Source of the DNA: Pelecanus crispus
Taxonomy: Eukaryota; Chordata; Aves; Pelecaniformes; Pelecanidae
Direction of reading: 5' to 3'
Assembly (NCBI RefSeq): GCF_030463565.1
Contig: NC_134676.1
Span: 4,924,001 to 4,988,000 of the forward strand
DNA: 64,000 nucleotides
Shown: one piece after another, positions 1 through 11,700 of the stretch
Layout of the letters: the number at the start of each line of letters is the position of its first letter
Position numbering within the stretch: position 1 is the stretch's first letter
The notes under the pieces: generated by a model
What the model saw: only the letters and a program-made list of their open reading frames with translations
The model's database searches: none
Told to the model about the DNA's origin: nothing
Position numbers and translations under genes: made by a program

Positions 1-829
1 GGAGGAGCCGGCAGTTCCCGCCGGCTACGATCTCTATGATCACCAGCTGCCTGTCTGCAAGGCTTATTTAGTCTAATCACATAGTCAAAGCTGAGGACTG
101 GTCTCAGTCTTTCTACATGAAACGCATGAGGAGGAACAGCCGAATCGAGAGTAGGCAGGAGGAGAGACTGGCACTGTTCCTTGCGGGAAAAGATAAAAGT
201 GCAAGAGGACCTATAAAGGAGCTGTGCAGGATGCAAAGTTGGGTGTATGGCCCATTGGATTCTCCAACAGGTAACAAAAGCATTGAAAATATCCTCAAAT
301 ATACCTGTATTCATTTGGAGGATTTTTGGTTTTTTCTTCCAAAAAGTTTCTCTTTCCTTAGTTATTAAAGAGGAGACCCACAGGGAGGGAGATGCTTCTC
401 CACCGGGAGGATGGAGGACCTGTTGGTATCTGCAGAACTTGCTAGAGACATCCTACAGGCACCGTAGGATGTGTTTAGAGGCAAAACCTCTCTTTAACAG
501 GCAATTTCCAGCCTGGTTCTAGAAAGTGATTTTGGTACCTAATCACAAAACTGGTGCCACAGGACATCACGCACGGTGGTGTGCCCGGTGTGGAGAGCCT
601 CATCTCGCCTCTGCCATGGAGCTCAAGCACCAACAGCCTCTGCAAACCAGCCGGGCAGAGTATTTTGTACCCCAGCAGTGTCTCTTTTGCGCATCAAAGC
701 CCAAACGCATAAGCAATGGCAGAAGAATTAACTCCGACCCAAAGAAACAAGCGGTAAATAAAGACCAAGCGATGGCCCTGCCAGGTGACTTCTGCGTGGC
801 ACAGGTTTATAGTTAGCAATGCAGTTTGT
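1..829. other. Downstream flank, no gene recognised
   Basis: I see only short open frames without recognisable domains. No CR1 tail, RNA gene or exon-like block with splice sites was identified. In the human locus LOXHD1 follows RNF165 on this side, but I cannot identify any LOXHD1 exon here. Confidence 0.4.
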
Positions 830-1699
830 TTTATTAGTTATAAATAAAGTACAAAAAATCCACCAAAAGTGAATCTAAGCATTTACACAATTTCTAATGT
901 CTTTTCATTTCTTCAATGCACTATTGCTTTAATATTAATAATAAATATTTTTCTAGCTTTCTTCTATAAAATAGTCTATGTAGCAAAATGTTGCACAGCA
1001 CAACAGAACAGCAGTAGGAGTACAAAAATGTGGGTGATCCTTTCACCAGCCCGGGTCATTAAAGGAGAGGATTTTTGTTCGCTTGCTCCTTGTTTTACTT
1101 ATCCCTTTTACAGTGTCTTTGCGGGGGGGAACAACCGACCCCCCTGTCCCCGCACGGCTCAAAACTGCAGCTCCAGGCTACAGGGGAGGAGTGTTACAGA
1201 GCAGCAAGGGAGAAAACACAGACAGCTTTTAAACCCAGGGTAAGGCAAAGTCAACAAAGCAGACCAGCACACTGAGGGGACAGAGAGGAAAAAAAAAAAA
1301 ATTAAGGTACAGTCATTTTGTGCCTTTCTAACCCGAAAGTGAATTGCATCCAAAGCCTATTTTTTGGGGGGGCTACTGGCTGAGCACATGCATCGAACCC
1401 CACTTCTGTCCCTGCACGGCCGAGCATCTGCGCTGACCAAGAGCGGTTATGGCTTAAAGCTTAAAATATTATCAAAGGTGCTCTAACCCTCTTGCGAGGC
1501 TCGAGCACTTGATATCCAGGAGCCTTTTTGGGAAAGGGCAGTGCGTTGCGAGAGCGGTGCGGCCGCGGCTGGGGACGCTTGGCCACCGCCGCAGGAGCAG
1601 GACGTCAGCTTGGGGCTGACCTCCTCCTCAGGGACATGAGGGCTCCGGTGCAGGTCCCAGCTCTACGGTGGATTAAAAAGCTCCAAGCTGAGGTTTCCC

Positions 1700-1978
1700 C
1701 CATGGGCTCAAGCTGCACTAGGGGAGGTTTAGGTTGGATATTAGGAAAAATTTCTTCACGGAAAGGGTGGTCAAGCATTGGAACAGGCTGCCCAGAGAGG
1801 TGGTGGAGTCACCATCCCTGGAAGCGTTCAAAAAACGGGTAGATGTGGCACTTTGGGACATGGTTTAGTCTAGTCTACCCTTGACTGGTTTAGTGTGGAC
1901 TTGGTAATGTTAGGTTAATGGTTGGACTGGATGATCTTAAAGGTCTTTTCCAACCTAAACGATTCTATGATTCTATGA
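1700..1978 (+). mobile_element. CR1 LINE 3' end fragment
   Basis: The sequence has the CR1 3' end: GGAAAGGGTGGTCAAGCATT, CAGAGAGGTGGTGGAGTC, then TTGGACTGGATGATCTTAAA and the tail ATTCTATGATTCTATGA. It is 5'-truncated, as usual for CR1. It belongs to the same subfamily as the copies at 47572 and 59192. Confidence 0.93.
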
Positions 1979-2539
1979 AACCAACTGATCAAGAAGATGA
2001 GGGTTGAGGGCTTCTGCTTCCATGCATGTTTCACAGCTGGGTTATAGCAAATGCTCATGGCCAGGCATTACGAAGGGATGCCGAATTGCTCCTGCATCCA
2101 TCCCAGCCCCTCTCAGCTAGACTGGGGGTTAACCCTTAAAAATTACAATGAATCCCTCAGTTTTGTTGCCTCCAAGCTCAAGCTCAATCGATTGCCTCCT
2201 CCATCCTCCCTGCAGCGCCCGGCTGGGTGCATGCACAGAGGGTGAAAAGAGCCAGACCGAGCACCGACAGGCACCAAAAATCGAACAGAGCCACCACGCC
2301 TGGGCTTCCTTCCTCGGCTTTTGAAGCAATTTGCAGAGTCTTGCGCTAAACGCATGCATTGCCCCAAGCACAGCCTTGTAGCGTGAGCCCGCCAGGTGTT
2401 ATTGCAGGGTCACGCATGCAGCAAGAGCAGTGTCACCAGCGGCGCCGGGGACAGGGCAGTAAGCAGGAATCGACCGGAACGTTTTGGTTTTGCAGGGCGC
2501 CTTTAATCGCCTTCAATGCGCAAGGACGCAAGTGAAAGG

Positions 2540-3320
2540 ATCACCAGAGTTTGATTATGAGTGCAAATAATATTCATATATATGTGCTAAACACAGTCAC
2601 TATATTGCAGTTTTCCACTATGTCACAGCATACAGAATCAAAGGTTTGCATTTTTATGGAATGTATCCAAGGTAACAGCACCACAGTAATACAGTTTGTA
2701 ATCACACACCCTGATTTTTTTCGCTTTTTTTTTTTGACAAGATAAGCATTACCCCCGACATCCCATGTTTAATTTTTTTTTTTAAAGTACCGACGCATGC
2801 AAAGCATTCCATTCCCAGAAACAATGCAAAAATGAGGTAATAGGAGTAATAAAAAAAATTAGTATTAATTTCTAAATAAATAAATTATAATTAAAAATGC
2901 AAAAAACAACTATAAAAATAATTAAATAAGAACCCACAATATCTACAAGTTAGTCATAAATTATGATTGTTAAATATAAGGCATTTAAACTCACAAAACC
3001 CTGTAAACTATCAACGTTTTGTTCCTAGAGATATTTTGTTGTTTGTTTCATTTTGTTTTTAGACTCACCCTATTATCGCAACTTACTCGCACAAATTATT
3101 TAAACGCAAAGGAACCTGACACACCGATGCAACTCCAGACGCTGTAAATTCGCACGCACCGCGGGATCAGTCACTCACACGAGACCACGGGAGTTTGGTG
3201 CTTTTCTTCACCAAGGGTTTTTTTTTTTTTGTCTGTTTTTTTAAAAACTGTGCTTGTTCATTAGGCAAATAGTAATACTTCCACATAGGCTTTAAGAAAA
3301 CGCACGGTTGGATTCGGAAG
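2540..3320. other. AT-rich block with 3' UTR-like motifs
   Basis: A long AT-rich stretch without a repeat signature. On the minus strand, 2887-2873 reads as overlapping ATTTA pentamers containing TTATTTATT (AU-rich element), and 2947-2940 reads TGTAGATA, a Pumilio-type site. If transcribed as part of the RNF165 3' UTR these could control mRNA stability. The functional reading is inference. Confidence 0.35.
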
Positions 3321-3632
3321 CGCTCCTCCTACCCTCCCTGCCCAGCCAGGGTCCCAATTGCCCCGTTCCTCCCCCTGCTTCGCCCCCCCAGCTCACGCCT
3401 GGACAGACCAGACCGGCTTACAGTGTATTTTACCAGCAAAGCCTTGCTTTGCTCGTTCATATTATTAGTAATATCGGTATTATTTTTAATGCTGCTTCAA
3501 TCTGCTGCTGCTGGAGCGAGTCCCATAGGTATCGATGGACCAATCCTTGACCCAAGGAGTCCGCAGCCCCCCGGTCGGGGCTGGGACCACTGCGTCCCCT
3601 AAGAAGGCATCGCTTGCGCTGTGTGGCAAATA

Positions 3633-3860
3633 TATCATAGGATCATGGAATGGTTTAGGTGGGAAGGGACCTGTAGAGGTCATCCAGTCCAGCCCCCTGC
3701 CATGAGCAGGGTCATCTTCAACTGGATCAGGGTGCTCAGAGCCCCGTCCAACCTGACCTGGAATGTTTCCAGGGATGGGGCATCTCCCACCTCTCTGGGC
3801 AACCTGTGCCAGTGCTTCACCACCCTCATTGTAAAAAATTTCTTGTTCTATGCCATCACG
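3633..3860 (-). mobile_element. CR1 LINE 3' fragment, inverted
   Basis: Read on the minus strand it ends in the CR1 tail. On plus it shows ATCATAGGATCATGGAATGG, GAGGTCATCCAGTCCAGCC and CACCTCTCTGGGCAACCTGT. The wording of the internal part (CATGAGCAGGGTCATCTTCA) matches the element at 16453 and differs from the 1700, 47572 and 59192 copies, so it is a different CR1 subfamily. Confidence 0.9.
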
Positions 3861-4215
3861 TGTCCCCTTCCACTCCCTCCCACCTGCATGGGCACAGCAA
3901 GAGAAGGGCTCCTGCATCCTTGCACCCTGCGGGGCTCCTCGCTTTCCCTCCCCTCTCCAGTTGAGTAAAAAAAAAAAAAAAATCTCTGAGGTGCCTCTGA
4001 GGTTGGTGTTTTCCAATTACAGCTCACAGGAATCCCACGATCTTTCTGATGGTAATTTATGATTGTTTCTACTTGGAAAGCATCGCTTGGCTCCAGCGAA
4101 ACAGATGCTCAGGGGAGCCAGAAATCATCCCCACCGCATGAGCATTCTCAATTTATGATGTTCCTGACTAATTCCCCTTGCTCTTTGGCATCTTTCTTTT
4201 GCTTCCCTAGTATGT

Positions 4216-4260
4216 AAAAAAAAAAAAAAAAGTTTAAAAAAAAAAAAAAAAAGAAAAAAA
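4216..4260 (+). repeat. A-rich low-complexity tract
   Basis: Three A runs broken by AGTTT and AG. It is simple sequence inside the putative 3' UTR region; transcribed on minus it would be U-rich. Confidence 0.9.
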
Positions 4261-5348
4261 GGGGGTTGGTTGTGAATGCAGGTTCTCCAGAGGGTTTTCA
4301 GCTTGGTCCCTACGGTTGGTGTGCTGAGGTCTTTATTTCGGGGGGGAGCTTGGATTGCAACATCTCACTCCTTCAGGGACTACCTCCTAATTCTCTTTTG
4401 ACTGTTAATGCAAATAGGTTTTTTTTGAACAACCACTCCATTCTCTGTATGGATATGGCCTGAAATGTATACAAATGCACGCGGGTGCAGGTGCACGTGC
4501 TTTTAGGCAGGGTTACAACCCAGCCCCTCCGGAAAGCAGCAAACCCGCCCTTCCAACCTGCCTTCTCCTCCCACGCTGAAATGCTCATGGCCTCAGCAGT
4601 GCCTTGTGAGCACTGAATTTTCCCCTGTCCTGTTACCAGAGATGCGAGAGGAGTTGGCAGCGTACATCTCTCGGCACCTCTCCAGCGTTATCATACCCCA
4701 ATGCACAGCTATAGGCACCGACTCCAGCAACCATCATTTTGGACCAGTGCTGGCAGCGGCCGCTGAAGCCAACCAGCCTCACAGCTCACAGGAGAAAGCA
4801 TCATGGACAATGGCAATCATGAAGACAGCCCTTCCTTGGATTTCGATGTGCCAAGCTACTTCATTAAGATACGGAAAGCAAAGAAACAGCACCTACTCCA
4901 ATATTGTGCCCCTACAGAAAGCGTCCAGCACCAGCAGATAAGCAGGAACGAAGCTTCTCCCTATCGCTTTGTTCATTTCATTCCCAATTTTTATTTTTTT
5001 AAGCTTCTCTAAATTTGCAACACACTGTAAACGCAAGGAAAGGAAGCACACGCGGCTGAGGCAAAGAGCGCAACCCTTCTGACTGTAAACAGGATTTTGC
5101 TTTTTCGCCTCTTCCCCCCCAAGGGTGGGAAAGCTTGACCTCTTTATTCCCCCTCTTCAATGTATTAATCAGGCACCAAAATAAGGAATCTATGAAAAAA
5201 TATTTGGTGCAAATTAGGTAACAGCAACATGTCCACCACAAGATGAGTAGGGCATCAAACACAACATTTCTTAAGCTAACATGCTCCAGCTGCCATCCAT
5301 AGAAATAGCTAAAGGACCCCTAACATGTTTCTACGTATTCGAGAGGTA

Positions 5349-5356
5349 TATATACA
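5349..5356 (-). promoter_or_regulatory. Pumilio response element in RNF165 3' UTR
   Basis: The minus strand reads TGTATATA, a perfect UGUANAUA Pumilio consensus, about 310 nt after the RNF165 stop. The motif is seen directly. Use by PUM proteins is inferred from location and family knowledge. Confidence 0.4.
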
Positions 5357-5530
5357 ATCCTCATGAAATGCAGGATTGACAGGCCAGACTACCACAACTA
5401 GTTCCTTCATGTTCAACACTAAATCTTCTGCAGCACGGGGTCTCTGAGCTCCGGGAATGCCAGCTCCCTTTCACCGGGCCCGTATCCTGCGTATGTGCAA
5501 TATCTCCTACCGCTAGATATTGTACCGCCA

Positions 5531-5549
5531 CCTCCTCCTCCTCCTCCTC
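5531..5549 (+). repeat. (CCT)6 microsatellite
   Basis: Six CCT units; on the transcribed minus strand this is a (GGA)n purine run within the proximal 3' UTR. Confidence 0.9.
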
Positions 5550-5666
5550 ACTAACATGCCTGCAGACTTTTCCTCTCAATCAAATGGCTCAGAAGGCAAA
5601 AATTTTGCTGCAAGGGTTTATGGCCATACGACCTGGTAAGGAAAATGGTGTGTCCAGCCAGTCCTT

Positions 5667-5784
5667 TCAGCTGTCCGAGCCGAGCTGTGTTTCAATGTCC
5701 ACCCTGCAGATCGGGCACTTCTTGCTCGTGGCCAGCCACTGGTCCACGCACACTTGGTGGAAGAGATGCATACAGGGCAACCGC
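5667..5784 (-). CDS. RNF165: RNF165 coding exon 8 (second half of RING-H2, stop codon)
   Basis: The acceptor is CTCTGCAG|GCGGTTG. It encodes [20 protein letters not shown], then [19 protein letters not shown] and TGA at 5669-5667. Zinc ligands C316, H318, H321, C324, C335 and C338 are all present, making a complete C3H2C3 RING. Trp328 occupies the position that contacts E2 enzymes in this class. Human RNF165, as I recall it, has Leu at 323 and Met at 331. The Val here matches RNF111, a conservative change. Confidence 0.97.
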
Positions 5785-8700
5785 CTGCAGAGAGAGAAGT
5801 ACCGCCCCGTTAGGATGGATGAGGTCCAGGGGACCAAGAAGAGCCAGAAACATGGAGAAGCACCGATGTAGTGACACCGGTGCTGCCTGGGTCCTACACC
5901 CTTCCCCAGCCACACCAGCTCACGTAGGGTGGTAGGTCAGAGATGGTGTCCTTCTTGGCTAAAAGCCTTTTAGAAAACCCCCGCACCCTCCTGAATTGAG
6001 TTGTTCCAGTTATTAATTACCCTGGCTGCTGCTTTTTAACCTTTCAGGAGTATTAGGTTGTACTCCAAAGCCTCTTGGTTCTTCATCGCTGTGGCTCATT
6101 AGCAGCCAGGTGGGTCCCCACGGCTCCTCTGTGGGTGTCTGGTGTGCCCCAGGGAATGTGGTCGCTTTTCACCAACACCACCCTTGTCGTCTCTTCACTC
6201 GCCCTCATGAGCCGGAGGGACCCTGAACCACAAGGATCCACAGCAAGAGGATCAGAGCTTTTCTTGATGGTTTAAGGCAATTAAAGGGTGAGGAGCAGGA
6301 CCAGGTAGTGCAGCTGCACTGCCCACCTGCAGCTCCTTCAGCCGTGGTAGCTCAGCCCCTTGCAAATGCTTGTCCCTATCCTCTGTCACAAGCAGACATC
6401 TGACCCAGCCAAGAGCCTGGGGACGTCTGTGAGGGATAACTGGGGCTTTTGTTGTTGGCTCAGGATGGCTCCCTGTGACCACGCGGGAGGAGTAATCTCA
6501 CTTATTCTACAGTAAAGCAGCTCCATCCTGGCCACAAGCCAATCTCCCCTGGACTTCACACCCACACTCCCTTTTATTGTGCTTCGGTCATCTGTCAAGC
6601 TCTGACGTTGATGTCCCCGAGCTCCAGATGGCTGTCTGAGACCTCAGACCCATCCTTCTCTGACACTTGCCACCTGGCCCATTGGCACAGCCTTGAGGCA
6701 GGTGATCCAAACCCAGGAGATACTACAAAAACTTGGCCCTCCCTGCTGCTGAGCTCTTCCTACCTGCAGCCCATACCGATATCCATCTGAGTGGCATTTG
6801 GTTTCCCATTTCCTGCAACAGCCTAAGTGAGTTTGTCAGGACAACCCCACCAGCGCATGGCAGCGTTAATCCCAATAAACACAACTCAGATGGCACCGAG
6901 AGGCAGAGGAGCAGATGGAAGGATCATACCTGACGTCTTCTCCGTCTTCGAGCATGGACAGACAGATTGTGCATTTTTCGTCAGTGTCTGACTCCTCTCC
7001 ATCCTCTTGCTCAGCTTTGCCTTCCTGTGGTCTTCTCTGCAGCAAGGTTAGAAACATAATTTGGTTAGGACTTGACTTTCTAATGCTCTCCCAAGCCTGG
7101 GTAGTTGCAGGAAGACAAATAATAAGAGCTTCATCTACCAGCCAGATCCTCCAGCTTGGGGAAACCAGCCCAGCCAAAACAGCCAGTGAGGGGAGGATGC
7201 TACCAACATGCTGCTGGTCGGCACGTCTCCTCCTGGGGCTGGTGGCAATGTCCCAGGGAGCAGCCTGTCTTCTGCTGCCCTAACACAGCCCCCCACCACC
7301 TCCTCCATCCTCCTTGCAGCGGGGATGGCCCCATGGTCTCCTTTGCTGGAGGCTTCTCCTGGAGACCCCAAAGCATATGGGGCCACCACCACCAGGAAGG
7401 GCAACCACTGTGCCCCATGACAGCTCGGCCACTGGCCCAGCCCCACACTGCGCCATGGGGCAGTGCTTAGCCTGTCAGCTCTCCCCTTTTCTCTTCCCCC
7501 CACACATCCATTCCTATTAATATCATTTTTCTAGATCCACTGGAGAAGCAGTCAGAGATAAGCGCAGCAGGAGTTGACTCATTTCCAACTTGGGCAATGC
7601 AACGTCCCTACTTGTTACTGCCCAGCCGGGAATGACCAACATTTGAAATTACTATGCAAACAAGCACTTTTCCCATTTTCTATTTAGCGTGACCCAAAAA
7701 CATGGCACCCATTTCCTTAGGGGCAGGAGATCAGCTCCAACAGAGGACACACCTCTTGCAAAATGAGGGGAGGACAAGCTCCCCCACGCCATGGAGCCAG
7801 CACCCTCATGGCAGGGCGTGCGGGCAGCGCCGCTTGCATGCAGAATGGGGTGGGTTTGCATGCACGAAGCCCCCTTGGTGTGTGCACTTTCTTACCAGGT
7901 GCGGACAGGGGGGAAATTGCACCCGCTGGGTGGGAGAAGGCTGAGACCCTTTTGAAAATTTGGCCCGCAGCTTCCTAGCCTAGAAGTGAGAAACAGCCAG
8001 CTGAGCTACACCACCGCTTCAGCCCGGGAGCCCCACAAGATATTAAAGCACCAATTCTGGATTTTACATTTCTTCCCCATATTTCGGGGAATATTGACGG
8101 CACCGGTTTGCCAGCCCTGAGGATTGCGACCCACCAAAGTCCTTCCTTCTGTCCGCTCCGTGCCCACAACCCTTGGCCAACTGAGAGGGGCTGGCAGCCG
8201 TGCCGCGGTTTTGGGGCACTCACCTTCTTGTACTTGTGGGGGAAGGTGAACCTCTCGATGGTGTTCTGGACAGCTCCCCGGCTCACGCTGCCCAGCCTGT
8301 CCTCCAGCTGCAGCAGCTCCTGCGGTGCAGGAACAGCAGCAAAGCACCATCAGCATTGCTCCCGGGGCATGAGGTCCCACCACCCCACCCCACCTGCTGG
8401 GCACCAAGGCTCTCTCCTGCCCTTTCCTTGGTGGAAATGTCCATCAAACCCAAATCAGCCATGCTTTAATGATCAGTCTGAGCCCTGGCTCTTGGGCTAG
8501 TAACTAAGGGCTCTAGGCGAAGAGCTGGATATCCAATATTTCAGAAATTAGGGTGGAAGCTGAGCTCCATTTGACAGGCTGGGAAACCAAACCCCATAGA
8601 ACTGAAGCACTTGGTTCACAGACATGAAAGCAAGCCAGAGTCAACCCGAGCCAGACCCAGGCACACTGGCATAAACCATCTTTTACCAAACCCCCTTAAC

Positions 8701-11700
8701 CCCTTTGCCTCCCAGTTATTACTAAAATTGCTGCAAGACTCAATGCCACTGCCACACCACAAAACAGTCTTTGAAGGTTATGCCAGAGCTTGCATAGATT
8801 CCCAGCACTTAAAAATTTAATAATTCCAGTCCTCAAGACACATACTTCATAGCTCTCCCGCACAGCGGACGTGTGCCTGCTTGGGTTCAGTCCCTGAAGA
8901 GCAAGTAACTGAAGCTGAGGATAAGGGTAATTTCTGATTTCGTGAACCACCTGTGAGAAGTGAGGGAGAAAAATGAAGCCACCTGTACTTGCACATAGAA
9001 ATCCCTTGTGTACCCTGATTTAAATCTGGTGCTTTAAAAATTCAAAAAGAAAGAGCAGACCAACACCTTCCCCAGTGGAAGCCTTTTAATAACCAAAAAA
9101 TGAGGTTTTATTAAATAGATCTCCTATAAATGATAACTAAGAACATGCATGTCTTCTGAATAAACTGTTCTAATAACTTCTGTCACATCTATAACATTGC
9201 AGTTCCAGACTCTCAGCATGGATTAGCTCAAAAAGAGATTTGATTTTATTTGTTTATAAATGGGTGGATTTCTCTTCATCCAAGCTTTGATTTTTTAAGC
9301 CTTGCTGTAGTACGCAGGTGTCAGGGTCCGACTATGGGCATGAGGGAAAAACACTCTTGTGGGATTTCTGAGGATGTTTTAAGGTTTAGCAGTGCTGAGC
9401 ACTGCTCAGCTCCAAATGCAGCATCCTGCTAGGAGAAGGGCCAGCAAATGACCCCAGTCAGCCCATCTCCTCATCAAATTCCATCTCCACCTGTGCAACA
9501 GGTCATGCAAAACCTTTATAGACATAGAGAGCAATGACATGAGGAGAGATGGTCCTGGGGGCTGACCCCAGGGAAGGGAGTCATCTACTGCTAATGCAGG
9601 GAGCCCTGGGAGCCCATAATTTGTTCCAGTATTAATAATAGTCTTAGTAATAACTGCTGAGTCTCTCACATCCTTGCCCAGGTTTTGCAGACCAGCTTGT
9701 GAGCGTGGTGCTTCACGCGACGGACCAAATTTTTCCAGAGCAGCTGAGCTTTTCTTTCCTTTCTCTAATCCAGAGTGCAATGATGCAACGTTATCCTTTC
9801 AGACACTCCCTCCCACGGCCGGAGATAAGTGGGATTCACAGAAGACAGGTGATAGAAAGATAGCAGCCTTTATTTTGACTGCCTTCTGGCAGACAATGCA
9901 TAAAACATTTCTCGGTAAAAGCATTTCACTTACCATCTGTGTCGAGGATGTGCTTCTGGGGAAATGGTGCATCCGAGGTGTAGCTAAGTAATGCTGATAG
10001 GGCTGGGGGACCGGCCGGACCTGGAACTGGGCATGAGTCAGTCCTGCATCGACGCTGAGGTCCCTGTGGGCATGAACGTGAAGCTTTGACTGCACGGTTT
10101 TATTGCATGGCTTACAGCAAGTCAGATCGTGCTCATGGGGCAGCTTCCACTGGTGGGCTCTGGGCTGCTGTGGCTGCCTAAACTTGGGGTGATGCTACTG
10201 CTTGGAAGGGAGTTTCCTCCAATTTGGGCAATCACCCATCAGGCCAGTACGAAGGAGTAAGGGGGTGTTTTCATGCCATTTAGCATTTGTGTTAGCTGGG
10301 GTCAAGAGCTGCACAGCAGCCTGCTAATTTCAGAGCAAGAGCATTTTGGTGGCTCCAATAGATCCCCAGGCTCAGGAACTCAACCTGGCCAGAGCAGGTC
10401 CTCCCTGTGCCGCCTTTGCTGCAAACAATTACATTTTGCCTTGAATATTTTGCAGGAATGCAGCTAAATGCCTCGGGACATACACCGATGAGCCATTCTG
10501 GGTAGTTGTTAGGAGCCAGCTAGGCACCATCTGGGGGCTTTTTGATGTGCCTGTGCTCTCCTTGGAGGTCTCCCAGCCCAGGCCACAGGAGGACCTAGGA
10601 AAACGGGACACTGCACCTCAGGCAAAACCCAGCTTCAAGGAACCATAGAACTGCTGTTTGTGCAGAAAATATAAAAGTTTTAAGAAATTTCTGAATGAGA
10701 CTGCTGTAGGAAATGGTGTCACATGACCAGTGGGCCAACGCCAACGAAGCAGGACATCCCTCGTGGTCCCACTCGCCTGCACGCAGCCTGGCCTGGGCAA
10801 GCAAAGTGGGATCTTCACCCAGGCTGGGGCTCAGCTTGGTGAGTTTGGGCACTTTGTCTCTCCAGAAAAACAACCTGGCTCAAACCCAGGACTTAACATG
10901 ACCAAGATCTCAGCAAACACCGCAGCTCTGCCCAATCCAAGCACTCAGACAAAAATTGCAAACCCCATCCCCACGCTGCGTCCAGGGGATGGGAGGAGAC
11001 CTAATTCAGCATCTCCATCTATAATCCAATTAGCTGATCCCTCATCTCTTCAGCCAAAGAGTCTTTCAGCAAATAAGTGCTTTGAACATCATTCATTTTA
11101 TCACAATTACAAAAGCCTGCACTCTAATAACCATTGTCTTCACATTTGCCAAAGCTAAGCTAATTAGAGCACAGGGGTGTCTTCCCGTTTTATCCTCGAA
11201 CTTCTCTTCCCCTCCACAGAGGACAGCGGCACCGAGTGCCACGGCTTGTTAGGAGCAACCCAGACGTGTCCTCCAGCAGCTGTGAAACTGTTCGCCCAAC
11301 AGCAGATAATGGACATGAGGGGACAGTAAATGCAGAAATCCTTTACCTAGAAGAGCCTGTGCACCAGGCAGCAGCTCCAGTGCTCTAGTACCCCCTAATA
11401 AGACACCCCGCACCAAGCTGAAGCAAAGAGAGGGACTATCTTTGCTGGCCCTGTGCTAGCCATGTGCTAGACAGACGAAACCTGGCAGAGGATAAAACAC
11501 AGCAAGCAACTGGCAGGAACACAACCAGGGTGAGAATCCACAGGACTGGGTATTTTCCAGCTCTTGTGTCACAGTCTTGGATATTTATCCAATTGCTGCA
11601 GACTGTTCCCAGGTGGATGGAAGGCTTGACTGCAAATCAGGAGGTTTTGAGTCCATTCCCAGCCCTGCCACTGGCCTGATGCATGACCTTGACTGTTTTC

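Larger units (their letters stand above)
830..5666 (-). other. Probable RNF165 3' UTR and downstream sequence (end not fixed)
   Basis: The region follows the RNF165 stop on the minus strand and contains no credible coding exon. Minus-strand poly(A) signals (read as TTTATT or TTTAAT on plus) occur at 5152, 4990 and 4334 and, more distally, at 2502-2507 (ATTAAA) and 830-835 (AATAAA). The AT-rich block 2540-3320 is the kind of sequence common in long neuronal 3' UTRs. Two CR1 fragments interrupt the region. Which poly(A) site is used cannot be decided from sequence, so the left boundary is only a limit. Confidence 0.4.
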
